From Candidatus Omnitrophota bacterium (GTDB lineage: Bacteria > Omnitrophota > Gorgyraeia > Duberdicusellales > 4484-171): 20,402 bases of DNA. The notes beneath the pieces are model-generated. The model searched no databases, was not told the origin of the DNA, and saw nothing but the letters and a program-made list of their open reading frames with translations. The position numbers and the translations under genes are program-made. Position 1 is the stretch's first letter, and every line of letters starts with the position of its first letter. Location: NCBI GenBank assembly GCA_003644405.1, contig QNCE01000012.1:1-20402 (forward strand). The letters run 5' to 3'. Positions 1-6,702 of this stretch are shown piece after piece.

Positions 1-924
1 CTTAAAACCCTGTTGGAAGAATTTTGCGGAGATAAATTTACCATTTTTAAAAGTGAGAGTATCTGTAAAACTATCACCTTTGTAAGTGAGAGGTGTTACT
101 TTTATCCCCCACTCCGTATTATCCAAATCTTTAACTTCTCTTATAGAGAGTGGGAGTACCTTTATGTTTTCCCCCTCTATTTTACCCTTCTCTTCCTTTA
201 GTTTTAAAACAGTAAGTATACTAGCAGCGGAAACTATGAGAAGAGCTATACCTACAGAGGTATATATTTTTCTTGAACCTTCTATCTCTTTGAATTCCCC
301 TTTACTTTGGAGTTTCTCCTTTACTTTTTTTACAAACTCCTTAGAGCCTAAAATTCCTCCTCGCTGAAGACGCTTATGTAAATCACTAATTTCTTCCTCT
401 CTCTCTATTCTTTTTAAATAACTCTCATAACTGAAGCCTTCTAAAAGGGATAAAACCTCCTTAACTTCTTCTCCCTCACCACCTTCTTTATATAGGTGAT
501 AACTGGAGTAAAGATAACTTTGGATATCAGAAACTAACCCTATCCTTAGAGGGTTAAGGTGGATATGGGTAATAAGTCTCAACAGATACGGTTGCTTTTC
601 TACTATCGTGGCTTTAAATCTTTCTCGAAAAAGATGACCCCGTCGGTTATATCGATTATTAAAATACTTAGAGTAGGCGGTATTTAAACTACGCATAATT
701 TCAGAAATACCTATCTCTCTAGTAGATTCAATAAGTAGATGTAAATGATGAGGAAGTAATACGTAAGCAAAGAGCTTAAATCCATATTCCCTTTTATATT
801 TCTCTAAAAGTTCTAGGTACATTTGATAATCCTTTTTTTCTCTAAACAACTCTTCGCCATGGATTCCTCGACAGGTAACATAGTAAATAGCCCCCTCAAT
901 ATAAACTCGTGGTAACCTGGGCAT
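1..924 (-). CDS. REP-associated tyrosine (Y1/HUH) transposase with C-terminal membrane segment and extra domain; 3' end outside window
   Basis: An open frame of 308 codons runs from ATG at 924 to the window edge without a stop, so the C-terminus is missing. The N-terminal ~150 residues match the Y1 transposase (TnpA_REP/RAYT) family: an HUH pair in PHHLHLL (His60, His62), a Tyr-rich helix TAYSKYF (residues 82-88) likely to hold the nucleophile, the RRGHLFRERF segment and HIHLNPLRIGLV. Family members cut and join single-stranded DNA at hairpins. Around residues 188-200 is a GGILGSKEFV motif seen in other RAYTs. Unusually, residues 221-240 form a hydrophobic membrane-like segment, followed by about 65 residues of a soluble, beta-rich-looking domain (DTLTFKNGKF), which would place the C-terminus on the far side of the membrane from the nuclease. 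No good ribosome site is visible. It lies directly downstream of a c-di-GMP riboswitch. The family call is firm; the role of the tail is unknown. Confidence 0.9.
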   Translation of the reverse strand, partial: MPRLPRVYIEGAIYYVTCRGIHGEELFREKKDYQMYLELLEKYKREYGFKLFAYVLLPHHLHLLIESTREIGISEIMRSLNTAYSKYFNNRYNRRGHLFRERFKATIVEKQPYLLRLITHIHLNPLRIGLVSDIQSYLYSSYHLYKEGGEGEEVKEVLSLLEGFSYESYLKRIEREEEISDLHKRLQRGGILGSKEFVKKVKEKLQSKGEFKEIEGSRKIYTSVGIALLIVSAASILTVLKLKEEKGKIEGENIKVLPLSIREVKDLDNTEWGIKVTPLTYKGDSFTDTLTFKNGKFISAKFFQQGFK

Positions 925-929
925 CTATC

Positions 930-972
930 TCTGGCACCTTTTAGTTTTTTTTTGAATTATGTCTGGCACCTT
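930..972. repeat. Pair of 11-bp direct repeats (TCTGGCACCTT) before the RAYT start
   Basis: TCTGGCACCTT occurs at 930-940 and again at 962-972, read as AGGTGCCAGA on the transposase strand. They lie between the riboswitch terminator and the RAYT start codon. Motifs of the GGTGCCAG type are often found near RAYT genes as halves of REP palindromes; that link is inference here, since only direct copies, not a full palindrome, are present. Confidence 0.6.
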
Positions 973-982
973 CATATAAACC

Positions 983-1012
983 AAAAAAAATATCCAGGCA
1001 AATCGCCTGGAT
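983..1012 (-). terminator. Intrinsic terminator, expression platform of the riboswitch
   Basis: On the minus strand ATCCAGGC (1012-1005), a five-base loop and GCCTGGAT (999-992) form a perfect 8-bp stem, followed by ATTTTTTTT (991-983). Just upstream, ATTCCT (1029-1024) from the 3' strand of riboswitch helix P1 can pair instead with AGGAAT (1016-1011), which overlaps the terminator arm. P1 formation on ligand binding would therefore free the terminator, predicting an OFF switch. The hairpin and T-run are seen directly; the switching direction is inferred. Confidence 0.85.
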
Positions 1013-1023
1013 TCCTTAACTTT

Positions 1024-1135
1024 AGGAATTCGGCAACCTGCCTACCCCGCTCCACTCCGAGTAATACTCTCGAAGTACTCGGGACGCACGGCTTTGCGCC
1101 CTCGTGTTACCACGAGTTTGCCTTTTTCGATTCCT
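1024..1135 (-). ncRNA. GEMM-I cyclic-di-GMP riboswitch aptamer
   Basis: The minus strand carries the conserved GEMM-I blocks in order. P1 pairs AGGAATCG (1135-1128) with CGAATTCCT (1032-1024), with one bulged base. GGCAAAC (1122-1116) leads into helix P2, CTCGTG/CACGAG, closed by a GNRA tetraloop GTAA (1110-1107). Then come GCGCAAAGCC (1099-1090), a P3 stem CCGAGTA/TACTCGG (1082-1057 region), and GGGTAGGCAGGTTGCC (1047-1032). These match the known Vibrio Vc2 aptamer layout. The base aligned with Vc2 G20 (first G of GGCAAAC) is G, which favours c-di-GMP over cGAMP. P3 is somewhat longer than usual. A promoter lies upstream and a terminator directly downstream, with a RAYT gene as the only downstream reading frame in the window. 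Confidence 0.87.
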
Positions 1136-1159
1136 CCTAATTTTCAATTTGTCATCTAA

Positions 1160-1189
1160 AGTATAACACACCTTTCTTTGCTATGTCAA
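1160..1189 (-). promoter_or_regulatory. Sigma-70-type promoter for the riboswitch/RAYT transcript
   Basis: On the minus strand a perfect -35 TTGACA (1189-1184) is followed after 18 bp by TATACT (1165-1160). Transcription would start near 1152, leaving a short lead into the riboswitch P1 helix at 1135. Confidence 0.75.
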
Positions 1190-1219
1190 GATTAGGAAGG
1201 AATTTTATAAAATTTATAA

Positions 1220-1259
1220 AAGAAAAAGAGGGGTACTCTTCTCTAGAGCACCCCTCTTT
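1220..1259 (-). terminator. Intrinsic terminator after the 66-residue membrane protein gene
   Basis: AAAGAGGGGT (1259-1250) pairs perfectly over 10 bp with ACCCCTCTTT (1234-1225) on the minus strand, and is followed by TTTCTTTTAT. The inner loop can add a few pairs (CTC/GAG). It separates the small membrane gene from the riboswitch promoter downstream. Confidence 0.8.
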
Positions 1260-1286
1260 AGATTGTATTTCCTTTTTTAGACAAAT

Positions 1287-1487
1287 TTACTTCTTACAAA
1301 CTTTAATCAACTCTAGAAGAGCGAAGGCTATAGCAATCAAAAGGCAAATCTGAGTAACTGAAAGAAAAGTTGCCGAAGCAACTCCTCCTGGCAAAATTCC
1401 TACAGGCTTTAACATTATTCGAGAAATTATCCCTAAAATTAAACTAATCCCAGCACCGATTAGAGCTAAGATAATTACTACTCGCAT
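1287..1487 (-). CDS. Small two-helix membrane protein, unknown function
   Basis: This 66-residue protein has two hydrophobic segments (about residues 3-25 and 41-60) separated by a short loop with a GILPGG turn, and ends in a positive tail (KVCKK). No catalytic motif or known family is recognised. The start is well supported: AAGGAGG lies six bases before the ATG. It has its own sigma-70-type promoter (1519-1548) and a strong terminator (1220-1259), so it is a monocistronic unit. It could be a small membrane-anchored subunit or regulator, but no function can be assigned from sequence. Confidence 0.75.
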   Translation of the reverse strand: MRVVIILALIGAGISLILGIISRIMLKPVGILPGGVASATFLSVTQICLLIAIAFALLELIKVCKK

Positions 1488-1518
1488 ACTCCCTCCTTTT
1501 TACTTATTGTTTTTATCT

Positions 1519-1548
1519 ATTATAACTCCCTTTTAGAAATAAAGTCAA
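1519..1548 (-). promoter_or_regulatory. Sigma-70-type promoter for the small membrane protein gene
   Basis: On the minus strand TTGACT (1548-1543) and a perfect TATAAT (1524-1519) are separated by 18 bp, about 30 bases upstream of the start codon. Confidence 0.7.
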
Positions 1549-1632
1549 CTACCTTTTACTAAAAGCGCAAATTCCTTCATTTTTCTCTCTTACCTTCCCA
1601 GATACTCCAAAAGTTTTTCTTAGTCTCCTTTT

Positions 1633-2526
1633 TTAGCCCAAACTTTCACCGGTAAGCATCGTAAGAGCCTGGAGGTATCTTTGTGTAGTCTGATTCACTA
1701 TCTCTTCAGGAAGATTAGGAGCAGGGGGCTTTTTATCCCATCCTAAACTCTCTAAGTAATCACGAACAAACTGCTTATCAAAGCTAGGTTGAGGCTTTCC
1801 TGGAAGATAGGCTTCCTTGGGCCAGAAGCGTGAAGAATCAGGTGTTAAAACTTCATCAATAAGGATAATATCGCCATTCAAAAAACCAAATTCAAACTTT
1901 GTATCAGCAATAATTATCCCTTTTGACTCTGCATACAAACAAGCTCTCTTATAGAGAGAAATACTTACTTCCTTCAATGTAGTAGCTACCTTTTTTCCCA
2001 CCACTTTCTCAATATACTCTTGAGTCACATTCACATCATGACCACTTTCTTCTTTCGTTGCAGGAGTAAAAATTGGATAGGGCAACTTATCTGACTCTTT
2101 TAATCCTGCAGGTAATTTTACTCCACATATAGATTGCGTTTTTTTATACTCTCTCCAAGCAGAGCCAGATAAGTATCCTCTTACTACACACTCTATAGGA
2201 ATAGGACGCACCTTCCTAACTAACATTGAACGCCCAACTAAAACTTCCTTATATTTCTGCAACCTCTCAGGAAATTCTTCTATCCTAGTAGTAAGAAAAT
2301 GATTAGGAATTATATCCTTTGTAAATTCAAACCAAAAAGCCGAAAGCTTAGTTAAAACTTTCCCTTTATAAGGAATAGGAGTAGGCAAAACTACATCAAA
2401 ACAAGAAATCCTATCCGTAGCTATCATTAAAAATTTGTCACCAAGGTCATAAATCTCTCTTACCTTTCCCCGTTTAAAAAAATCAATATCAGGAAGTCGA
2501 GTAAATTTTATAACTTTACTATTCAT
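1633..2526 (-). CDS. purC: SAICAR synthetase (phosphoribosylaminoimidazole-succinocarboxamide synthase)
   Basis: PurC joins aspartate to CAIR using ATP in de novo purine synthesis, in the cytoplasm. The 297-residue product is the longer PurC form (about 300 rather than 235-240 residues). Clear motifs are GKVREIYD (residues 20-27), SCFDVVLPTPIPYKGKVL, VRGYLSGSAWREY (about 114-126), PIFTPATKEESGHD (151-164), IIIADTKFEFG and LIDEVLTPDSSRFWP (about 222-236), then SFDKQFVRDYLESLGWDK. It begins three bases after the stop of the upstream PEP carboxykinase gene, with AGGAAG before the ATG, so the two are co-transcribed. No terminator is obvious after it. Confidence 0.97.
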   Translation of the reverse strand: MNSKVIKFTRLPDIDFFKRGKVREIYDLGDKFLMIATDRISCFDVVLPTPIPYKGKVLTKLSAFWFEFTKDIIPNHFLTTRIEEFPERLQKYKEVLVGRSMLVRKVRPIPIECVVRGYLSGSAWREYKKTQSICGVKLPAGLKESDKLPYPIFTPATKEESGHDVNVTQEYIEKVVGKKVATTLKEVSISLYKRACLYAESKGIIIADTKFEFGFLNGDIILIDEVLTPDSSRFWPKEAYLPGKPQPSFDKQFVRDYLESLGWDKKPPAPNLPEEIVNQTTQRYLQALTMLTGESLG

Positions 2527-2529
2527 TAA

Positions 2530-4428
2530 TCACTTCCTATTATCTTTCTTACTTTCCCATTTACCAGGAGAAATATAATCTCCATACCTCTTCTGTGCCT
2601 CTCTCAATCTCTCCTGCTGAGCTAAAAGGACTTCCCAAAGGACAGCCGGTGTATCTTCTACTTCTGTTTTGTATATTTGAAGAATTCGCTCTATCTTATC
2701 TAAATTTTCAGGAACCCTTAAAGTGAACTGCTGAAGGTAATCTTGATAAGAATAATCTTTATTAAGAATTTCTTTAAATAACCTTTTAAGGTCTTGATAT
2801 TTAGGAATATACCCTGTAGGAGTTTCAATAGCTTCTATATCTTTATTCACCCGTAACTCCATCCACTTTATCCAAACTCTCTTATCTTCCATAGCAGTTA
2901 AATACTTACCATTTTCCCCTTTCAAAAAATAGTTGACAGCAAAAATTATGGGAGGATTGCTTACCCCCTCAGTAAATTTGATATGATTTTCTATGTATCT
3001 TCCTAAAGGAATAGAAAGAAAGTCGATATTCGACATAGGATTGAATTCTCTTACTCCCTCCTTTCCTAAAGTAGCGGATGTTGTTTCTGACTCTAAAGAA
3101 GCGCCCATAGTTATAACTCCATGAACCCAATTAAACGACTCCTGCACAGGAGGCCATATACAAGAATCCCTACCTCCATAAATAATCCCTTTAATCTCCA
3201 CCCCTTGAGGATTATCCAGCTCAGAATCCACATTCTTGAGAGCATAAAGACTAACGGTGTAGCGTGCATTCTTATGGGCATAAAGGATTTCTCTACCTTG
3301 GGCATCTTTTTTTCCGAGATACCACTGGCCAGAATAATTTATCCCTTTGGAAGGAGTCGGACGCCCATCTCCTAACCAGAAAGGGATACCTTCTTTGGTA
3401 ATAAGTATATTAGAGAATATCACCTCTCCAGGAGAATTTAAAACTTCCCAGATTATAGGGTCATCCTTAGGATTAACATCACGAATGATACAAAAAATTC
3501 CACATTCTACGTTGGCAGCGTATACTTTCCCATCTTTTTTCCTCAAGTAAGCTATATCATCGCCAACGATACTCTCTCCTGGCAACATTGCTGTGGAAGT
3601 TTTCCCGCAGGCACTAGGAAAAGCTCCTGTAAAATAAGTTTTTCTTCCTTTTGGACCCCTAACTCCCATAATTAACATATGTTCAGCAAGCCAACCCTCT
3701 TTATCTGCTTTTCTTATCGCTAATCTTAAAGAAAGTTTCTTTAATCCTATAGTATTGCCTCCATATTGGGTATTTACGCTATAAACTGTATTCTCCTCAA
3801 GATCAATATAAATCCTTCTTTTTTCAATATTTTTACTAACGCCATTCTTCAGCTCTCCTGCGCTATGAACATACTTGAAAAAGCCTCTTGAGCTACTAAA
3901 CTTTTTGAACTGCCTGTAACCAGGCCGATACAAAATGTATTCGGAGTGAGCTACATAGCTTGAATCGGTTATCTGAACACAAGGGATGGAAAATTCAGAA
4001 TCTGTTGGCCCAAGGCAAAAAAACAACACAAACATTTCTTTCCCCTGCATACTATTCTCAAAAAAAGAATGAATCTCTCTTATTCCTACTTCTTTCTCTA
4101 TAGTATTAAATGACTCTCCTAAGTACATCCCTTTGGACAAAAGATAACGAGTATTTTTCTTATCTCTTGCTTGATCGTAGTAGCCATCGAAATGCACAGT
4201 GTGACCTTTTATCTTAAGCGGTATTTCTTCTCCACATTCTATGGCTTTATTTGTTATATATTCTCTATCTCTCTGAGAATCATCACACACATAGACTGAA
4301 ATAGGCTTACATAACTCTACATATTTACCAATAAACTCTAACAGACTAGGGGCACCAAGATCGATAAGTTTTTGATAGCTTTGGTTACTGCACTTATCCC
4401 TAAGGAGCTGATGATACTTCTCCTCCAT
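2530..4428 (-). CDS. pckG: Phosphoenolpyruvate carboxykinase (GTP)
   Basis: PEPCK interconverts oxaloacetate and phosphoenolpyruvate with GTP/GDP at the gluconeogenesis or anaplerotic branch point. The 632-residue length fits GTP-type enzymes (about 600-620). The nucleotide P-loop FPSACGKTS lies at residues 270-278 and differs from the usual FPSACGKTN by one residue. GESIVGDDIA (284-293) is the kinase-2/metal motif, and NVECGIFCI, FWLGDGR and REFNPMSN correspond to later conserved blocks. The segment IYGGRDSCIWPPVQESFNW replaces the usual GGRRP-type loop, so this is a divergent member. AAAGGAGGT before the ATG supports the start. It heads a two-gene unit with purC. Assignment is firm by fold motifs; preferred direction is not knowable here. 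Confidence 0.9.
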   Translation of the reverse strand: MEEKYHQLLRDKCSNQSYQKLIDLGAPSLLEFIGKYVELCKPISVYVCDDSQRDREYITNKAIECGEEIPLKIKGHTVHFDGYYDQARDKKNTRYLLSKGMYLGESFNTIEKEVGIREIHSFFENSMQGKEMFVLFFCLGPTDSEFSIPCVQITDSSYVAHSEYILYRPGYRQFKKFSSSRGFFKYVHSAGELKNGVSKNIEKRRIYIDLEENTVYSVNTQYGGNTIGLKKLSLRLAIRKADKEGWLAEHMLIMGVRGPKGRKTYFTGAFPSACGKTSTAMLPGESIVGDDIAYLRKKDGKVYAANVECGIFCIIRDVNPKDDPIIWEVLNSPGEVIFSNILITKEGIPFWLGDGRPTPSKGINYSGQWYLGKKDAQGREILYAHKNARYTVSLYALKNVDSELDNPQGVEIKGIIYGGRDSCIWPPVQESFNWVHGVITMGASLESETTSATLGKEGVREFNPMSNIDFLSIPLGRYIENHIKFTEGVSNPPIIFAVNYFLKGENGKYLTAMEDKRVWIKWMELRVNKDIEAIETPTGYIPKYQDLKRLFKEILNKDYSYQDYLQQFTLRVPENLDKIERILQIYKTEVEDTPAVLWEVLLAQQERLREAQKRYGDYISPGKWESKKDNRK

Positions 4429-4664
4429 TATCTACTATCTACCTCCTTTCCTCTGTGAAGAAACAAGATAGAAGAAAAAGTATAAACTCTATTAAAATCT
4501 ACCTCTTCTGCCTCTTATCCCTATCTTAAGAAGATCCTAAGATAAATGCTATCGGTTTTTATAATTTTATAAATAAAAACCATCTTTTGCAAGCCTTTTA
4601 TATTTTGGAAAGAAAGAATATCTTTAATATTGATTTTCTCCCTCGTTATGGTATTCTTAAGAAA
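4429..4664. other. Divergent intergenic region with two AT-rich inverted repeats
   Basis: This region separates pckG (minus) from the nfeD operon (plus). TATCTTA/TAAGATA (4522-4528 and 4538-4544) and GGTTTTTAT/ATAAAAACC (4554-4562 and 4573-4581) are perfect inverted repeats with 9- and 10-base loops. They could be operator sites or hairpins; neither has a typical terminator tail. TATACT at 4484-4479 (minus) is a possible pckG -10 without a clear -35. TTGATT/TATTCT (4630-4657, plus, 16-bp spacing) is a weak candidate for nfeD. Confidence 0.45.
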
Positions 4665-5948
4665 ATGAAGAAAATTATCCTTATTTTGGTTTTCCCTATT
4701 TTCTTTCTCTCATCTCTTTTGGTGAAAGCCCAACAGCTAAAGTTAATAACTATCAATGATTACATAATTGGACCTCCTACGGTTGAGTATATTAGCCGTG
4801 CATTAAAAGAAGCGCAAGAAGATAATGCTATTTTAATAATTCAGTTAGATACTCCCGGAGGGTTGCTTAAATCTACCCAAAAAATTACTAAACTCTTTCT
4901 AAATTCTCCTGTTCCTGTAGTAACCTACATCGCTCCTAAAGGAGCAAGGGCAGCTAGTGCAGGAGTATTTATAAGTTACGCCTCCCATATCTTAGCTATG
5001 GCTCCCTCTACTCATATAGGGAGTGCGCATCCTATCCTAGGAGGGGGAAGCTGGGGGAAACTTTCTAAAGAAGTGAAAGAAAAAATTATAAATGACACTT
5101 TAGCTTGGGCAGAAAACCTTGCTAACCAAAGAAATCGACCAGTAAAATTTATTAAGGAGGCGGTAAGGAAAAGCATCTCCATAACTGAGAAGGAAGCAAA
5201 AAGGCTAGGAATTTGTAAAATTGTAGCTAAAAATCTGGAGGAGCTGAAAGAAAAACTTGAGGGAGTAAAAGTAAATATTAATGGCAAAACACTTTCTCTT
5301 GCAACCAAGAATTCATCTATACAAACAATTCCTTTCTCAGGCCGAGAAAAGTTCTTAAATATCATAATTGACCCCAATATTGCCTATCTTCTTCTTACCT
5401 TAGGATTCTTAGGACTAATCTTTGAAGTCACTCATCCTGGTTTTGGCTTTCCAGGGATTGCTGGAATTCTTTGTCTTATTCTCTCTCTTTATGCTTTAAC
5501 TATCCTTCCTGTAAACTATGCAGGGATAGCTCTCATAATCTTAGGAATAATCTTCTTAGTCGCTGAAGCTTTCACTCCTACCTTTGGGATGCTTACTCTG
5601 GCAGGTATAACCTCTCTCTTCTTGGGATCACTGTTTATGTTTAACCAACCTCACCTTGTGAAAGTATCTTATAAAATATTTGTGCCAGTAATTTTATCCT
5701 TTGTTCTCTTAAGCTTATTTCTATTAGGTAAAGTTATCTCTTCACAAAGACAAAAGCCAAAGACAGGGGTAGAAGGTTTGGTAGGAGAAGAGGGTATTGC
5801 TCTAACCGATATAGATAAGGAAGGGAAGGTATTAATCCACTCTGAGGTTTGGAATGCCTTTTCTTCTGATAAAATAAAAAAGGAGGAGAAAGTAGTGATA
5901 GAGAGAGTAGAGGGACTAAATTTATTTGTAAAAAGGAAGGAGGCTTAG
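4665..5948 (+). CDS. nfeD: NfeD-type membrane-bound serine protease (ClpP-like)
   Basis: Long NfeD proteins are membrane serine proteases; the Pyrococcus PH1510 protein cleaves the hydrophobic C-terminus of its partner stomatin. The start is placed at 4665 rather than the upstream TTG at 4587, because here the protein opens with a classic signal peptide (MKKIILILVFPIFFLSSLLV) and ends it near residue 22. The ClpP-like domain spans about residues 25-215, with LDTPGG (61-66), the serine in RAASAG (Ser98, matching PH1510 Ser97) and a lysine near residues 138-140 as the likely dyad partner. Four or five membrane helices follow, then a C-terminal NfeD OB-fold (GLVGEEGIALTDI onward). The 427-residue length is normal. 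Its TAG is directly followed by the slipin ATG, and AGGAGG in its last codons serves that gene. Confidence 0.93.
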   Translation: MKKIILILVFPIFFLSSLLVKAQQLKLITINDYIIGPPTVEYISRALKEAQEDNAILIIQLDTPGGLLKSTQKITKLFLNSPVPVVTYIAPKGARAASAGVFISYASHILAMAPSTHIGSAHPILGGGSWGKLSKEVKEKIINDTLAWAENLANQRNRPVKFIKEAVRKSISITEKEAKRLGICKIVAKNLEELKEKLEGVKVNINGKTLSLATKNSSIQTIPFSGREKFLNIIIDPNIAYLLLTLGFLGLIFEVTHPGFGFPGIAGILCLILSLYALTILPVNYAGIALIILGIIFLVAEAFTPTFGMLTLAGITSLFLGSLFMFNQPHLVKVSYKIFVPVILSFVLLSLFLLGKVISSQRQKPKTGVEGLVGEEGIALTDIDKEGKVLIHSEVWNAFSSDKIKKEEKVVIERVEGLNLFVKRKEA

Positions 5949-6689
5949 ATGGTTAAATTAGTAATTATTATTCTCTTCTTTTACATTCTAAGTTGTATAA
6001 AAATTGTTAAAGAGTATGAGAGGGCAGTAATTTTTAGGTTAGGAAGAGTCCTTCCTAAACCTAAAGGACCAGGTATATTTTTTGTTCTCTATCCTATCGA
6101 TAAGATGGTGAAACTTTCTTTACGAACTATTACATTAGATGTCCCCCCACAAGATATAATTACCAAGGATAATGTATCAGTAAAAGTAAATGCTGTGGTT
6201 TATTATCGAGTAATGAATCCTATCAAAGCAGTAATTGAGGTTGAGGATTATGACTTTGCTACCTCTCAAATCTCTCAGACTACCTTAAGAAGTGTTATTG
6301 GGCAGGTAGAACTCGATGAACTCTTATCTAATAGAGAAAAGATAAATTCTTCTCTTCAAGAAATAATAGATAGGCAGACCGATCCTTGGGGAATAAAGGT
6401 ATCTTTGGTAGAAATAAAACATGTTGATTTACCTGAAGAGATGCGACGAGCCATGGCAAGACAGGCTGAAGCAGAAAGAGAAAGAAGAGCTAAAGTTATT
6501 GCTGCTGAGGGAGAATTCCAAGCAGCAGATAAGCTGAAAGAGGCTGCTACTATGTTAGCTGATCATCCTATGGCTTTACAGATGCGTTACCTTCAAACTC
6601 TTGTAGAACTTTCCTCAGAGAAATCATCAATTGTAATAGTCCCTGTACCTCTTGACCTATTTAGAGTTTTTATGGAAAAGAAAACTTAG
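5949..6689 (+). CDS. Slipin/stomatin-like SPFH-domain protein
   Basis: Slipins are membrane-anchored scaffold proteins that oligomerise in lipid domains, and they pair with NfeD proteases. The 246-residue product has an N-terminal membrane segment (about residues 2-17), then the SPFH domain starting EYERAVIFRLGR, with VPPQDIITKDNVSVKVNAVVYYRV and SVIGQVELDELLSNRE. A charged coiled coil (MARQAEAERERRAKVIAAEGE, about 172-192) follows, and a hydrophobic C-terminus SSIVIVPVPLDLF, the kind of site that NfeD partners cleave. AGGAGG six bases upstream supports the start. It abuts nfeD with no gap and is followed by the FIST gene within a few bases. Confidence 0.95.
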   Translation: MVKLVIIILFFYILSCIKIVKEYERAVIFRLGRVLPKPKGPGIFFVLYPIDKMVKLSLRTITLDVPPQDIITKDNVSVKVNAVVYYRVMNPIKAVIEVEDYDFATSQISQTTLRSVIGQVELDELLSNREKINSSLQEIIDRQTDPWGIKVSLVEIKHVDLPEEMRRAMARQAEAERERRAKVIAAEGEFQAADKLKEAATMLADHPMALQMRYLQTLVELSSEKSSIVIVPVPLDLFRVFMEKKT

Positions 6690-6702
6690 AGTGCTAGAAA
6701 AG

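Larger units (their letters stand above)
925..1286. other. Gene-free stretch holding riboswitch, terminators and promoter
   Basis: This stretch contains no convincing protein gene. On the minus strand, from high to low coordinate, it holds the terminator of the small membrane gene (1225-1259), the promoter (1160-1189), the riboswitch (1024-1135), its terminator (983-1012) and the GGTGCCAGA repeats (930-972). Confidence 0.85.

Noticed and set aside
1024..1135. cGAMP-specific (GEMM-Ib) riboswitch
   Set aside because: A run of A precedes GGCAAAC, but when aligned to Vc2 the specificity base (G20) is the first G of GGC, which favours c-di-GMP. The alignment was made by eye.
952..1140. 62-codon plus-strand frame
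   Set aside because: It lies antisense to the riboswitch and terminator, whose paired structure explains the sequence; the peptide resembles nothing.
1550..1632. Terminator after purC
   Set aside because: Only a tiny CTTTTA/TAAAAG symmetry was found, with no adequate stem or T-run.
4587..4664. Upstream TTG start for nfeD
   Set aside because: It would bury the signal peptide that begins at ATG 4665.
6652..6702. TTG start for the FIST gene
   Set aside because: It would overlap slipin by 38 bases and add residues unlike the family's N-terminus; ATG 6703 fits FIST_N better.
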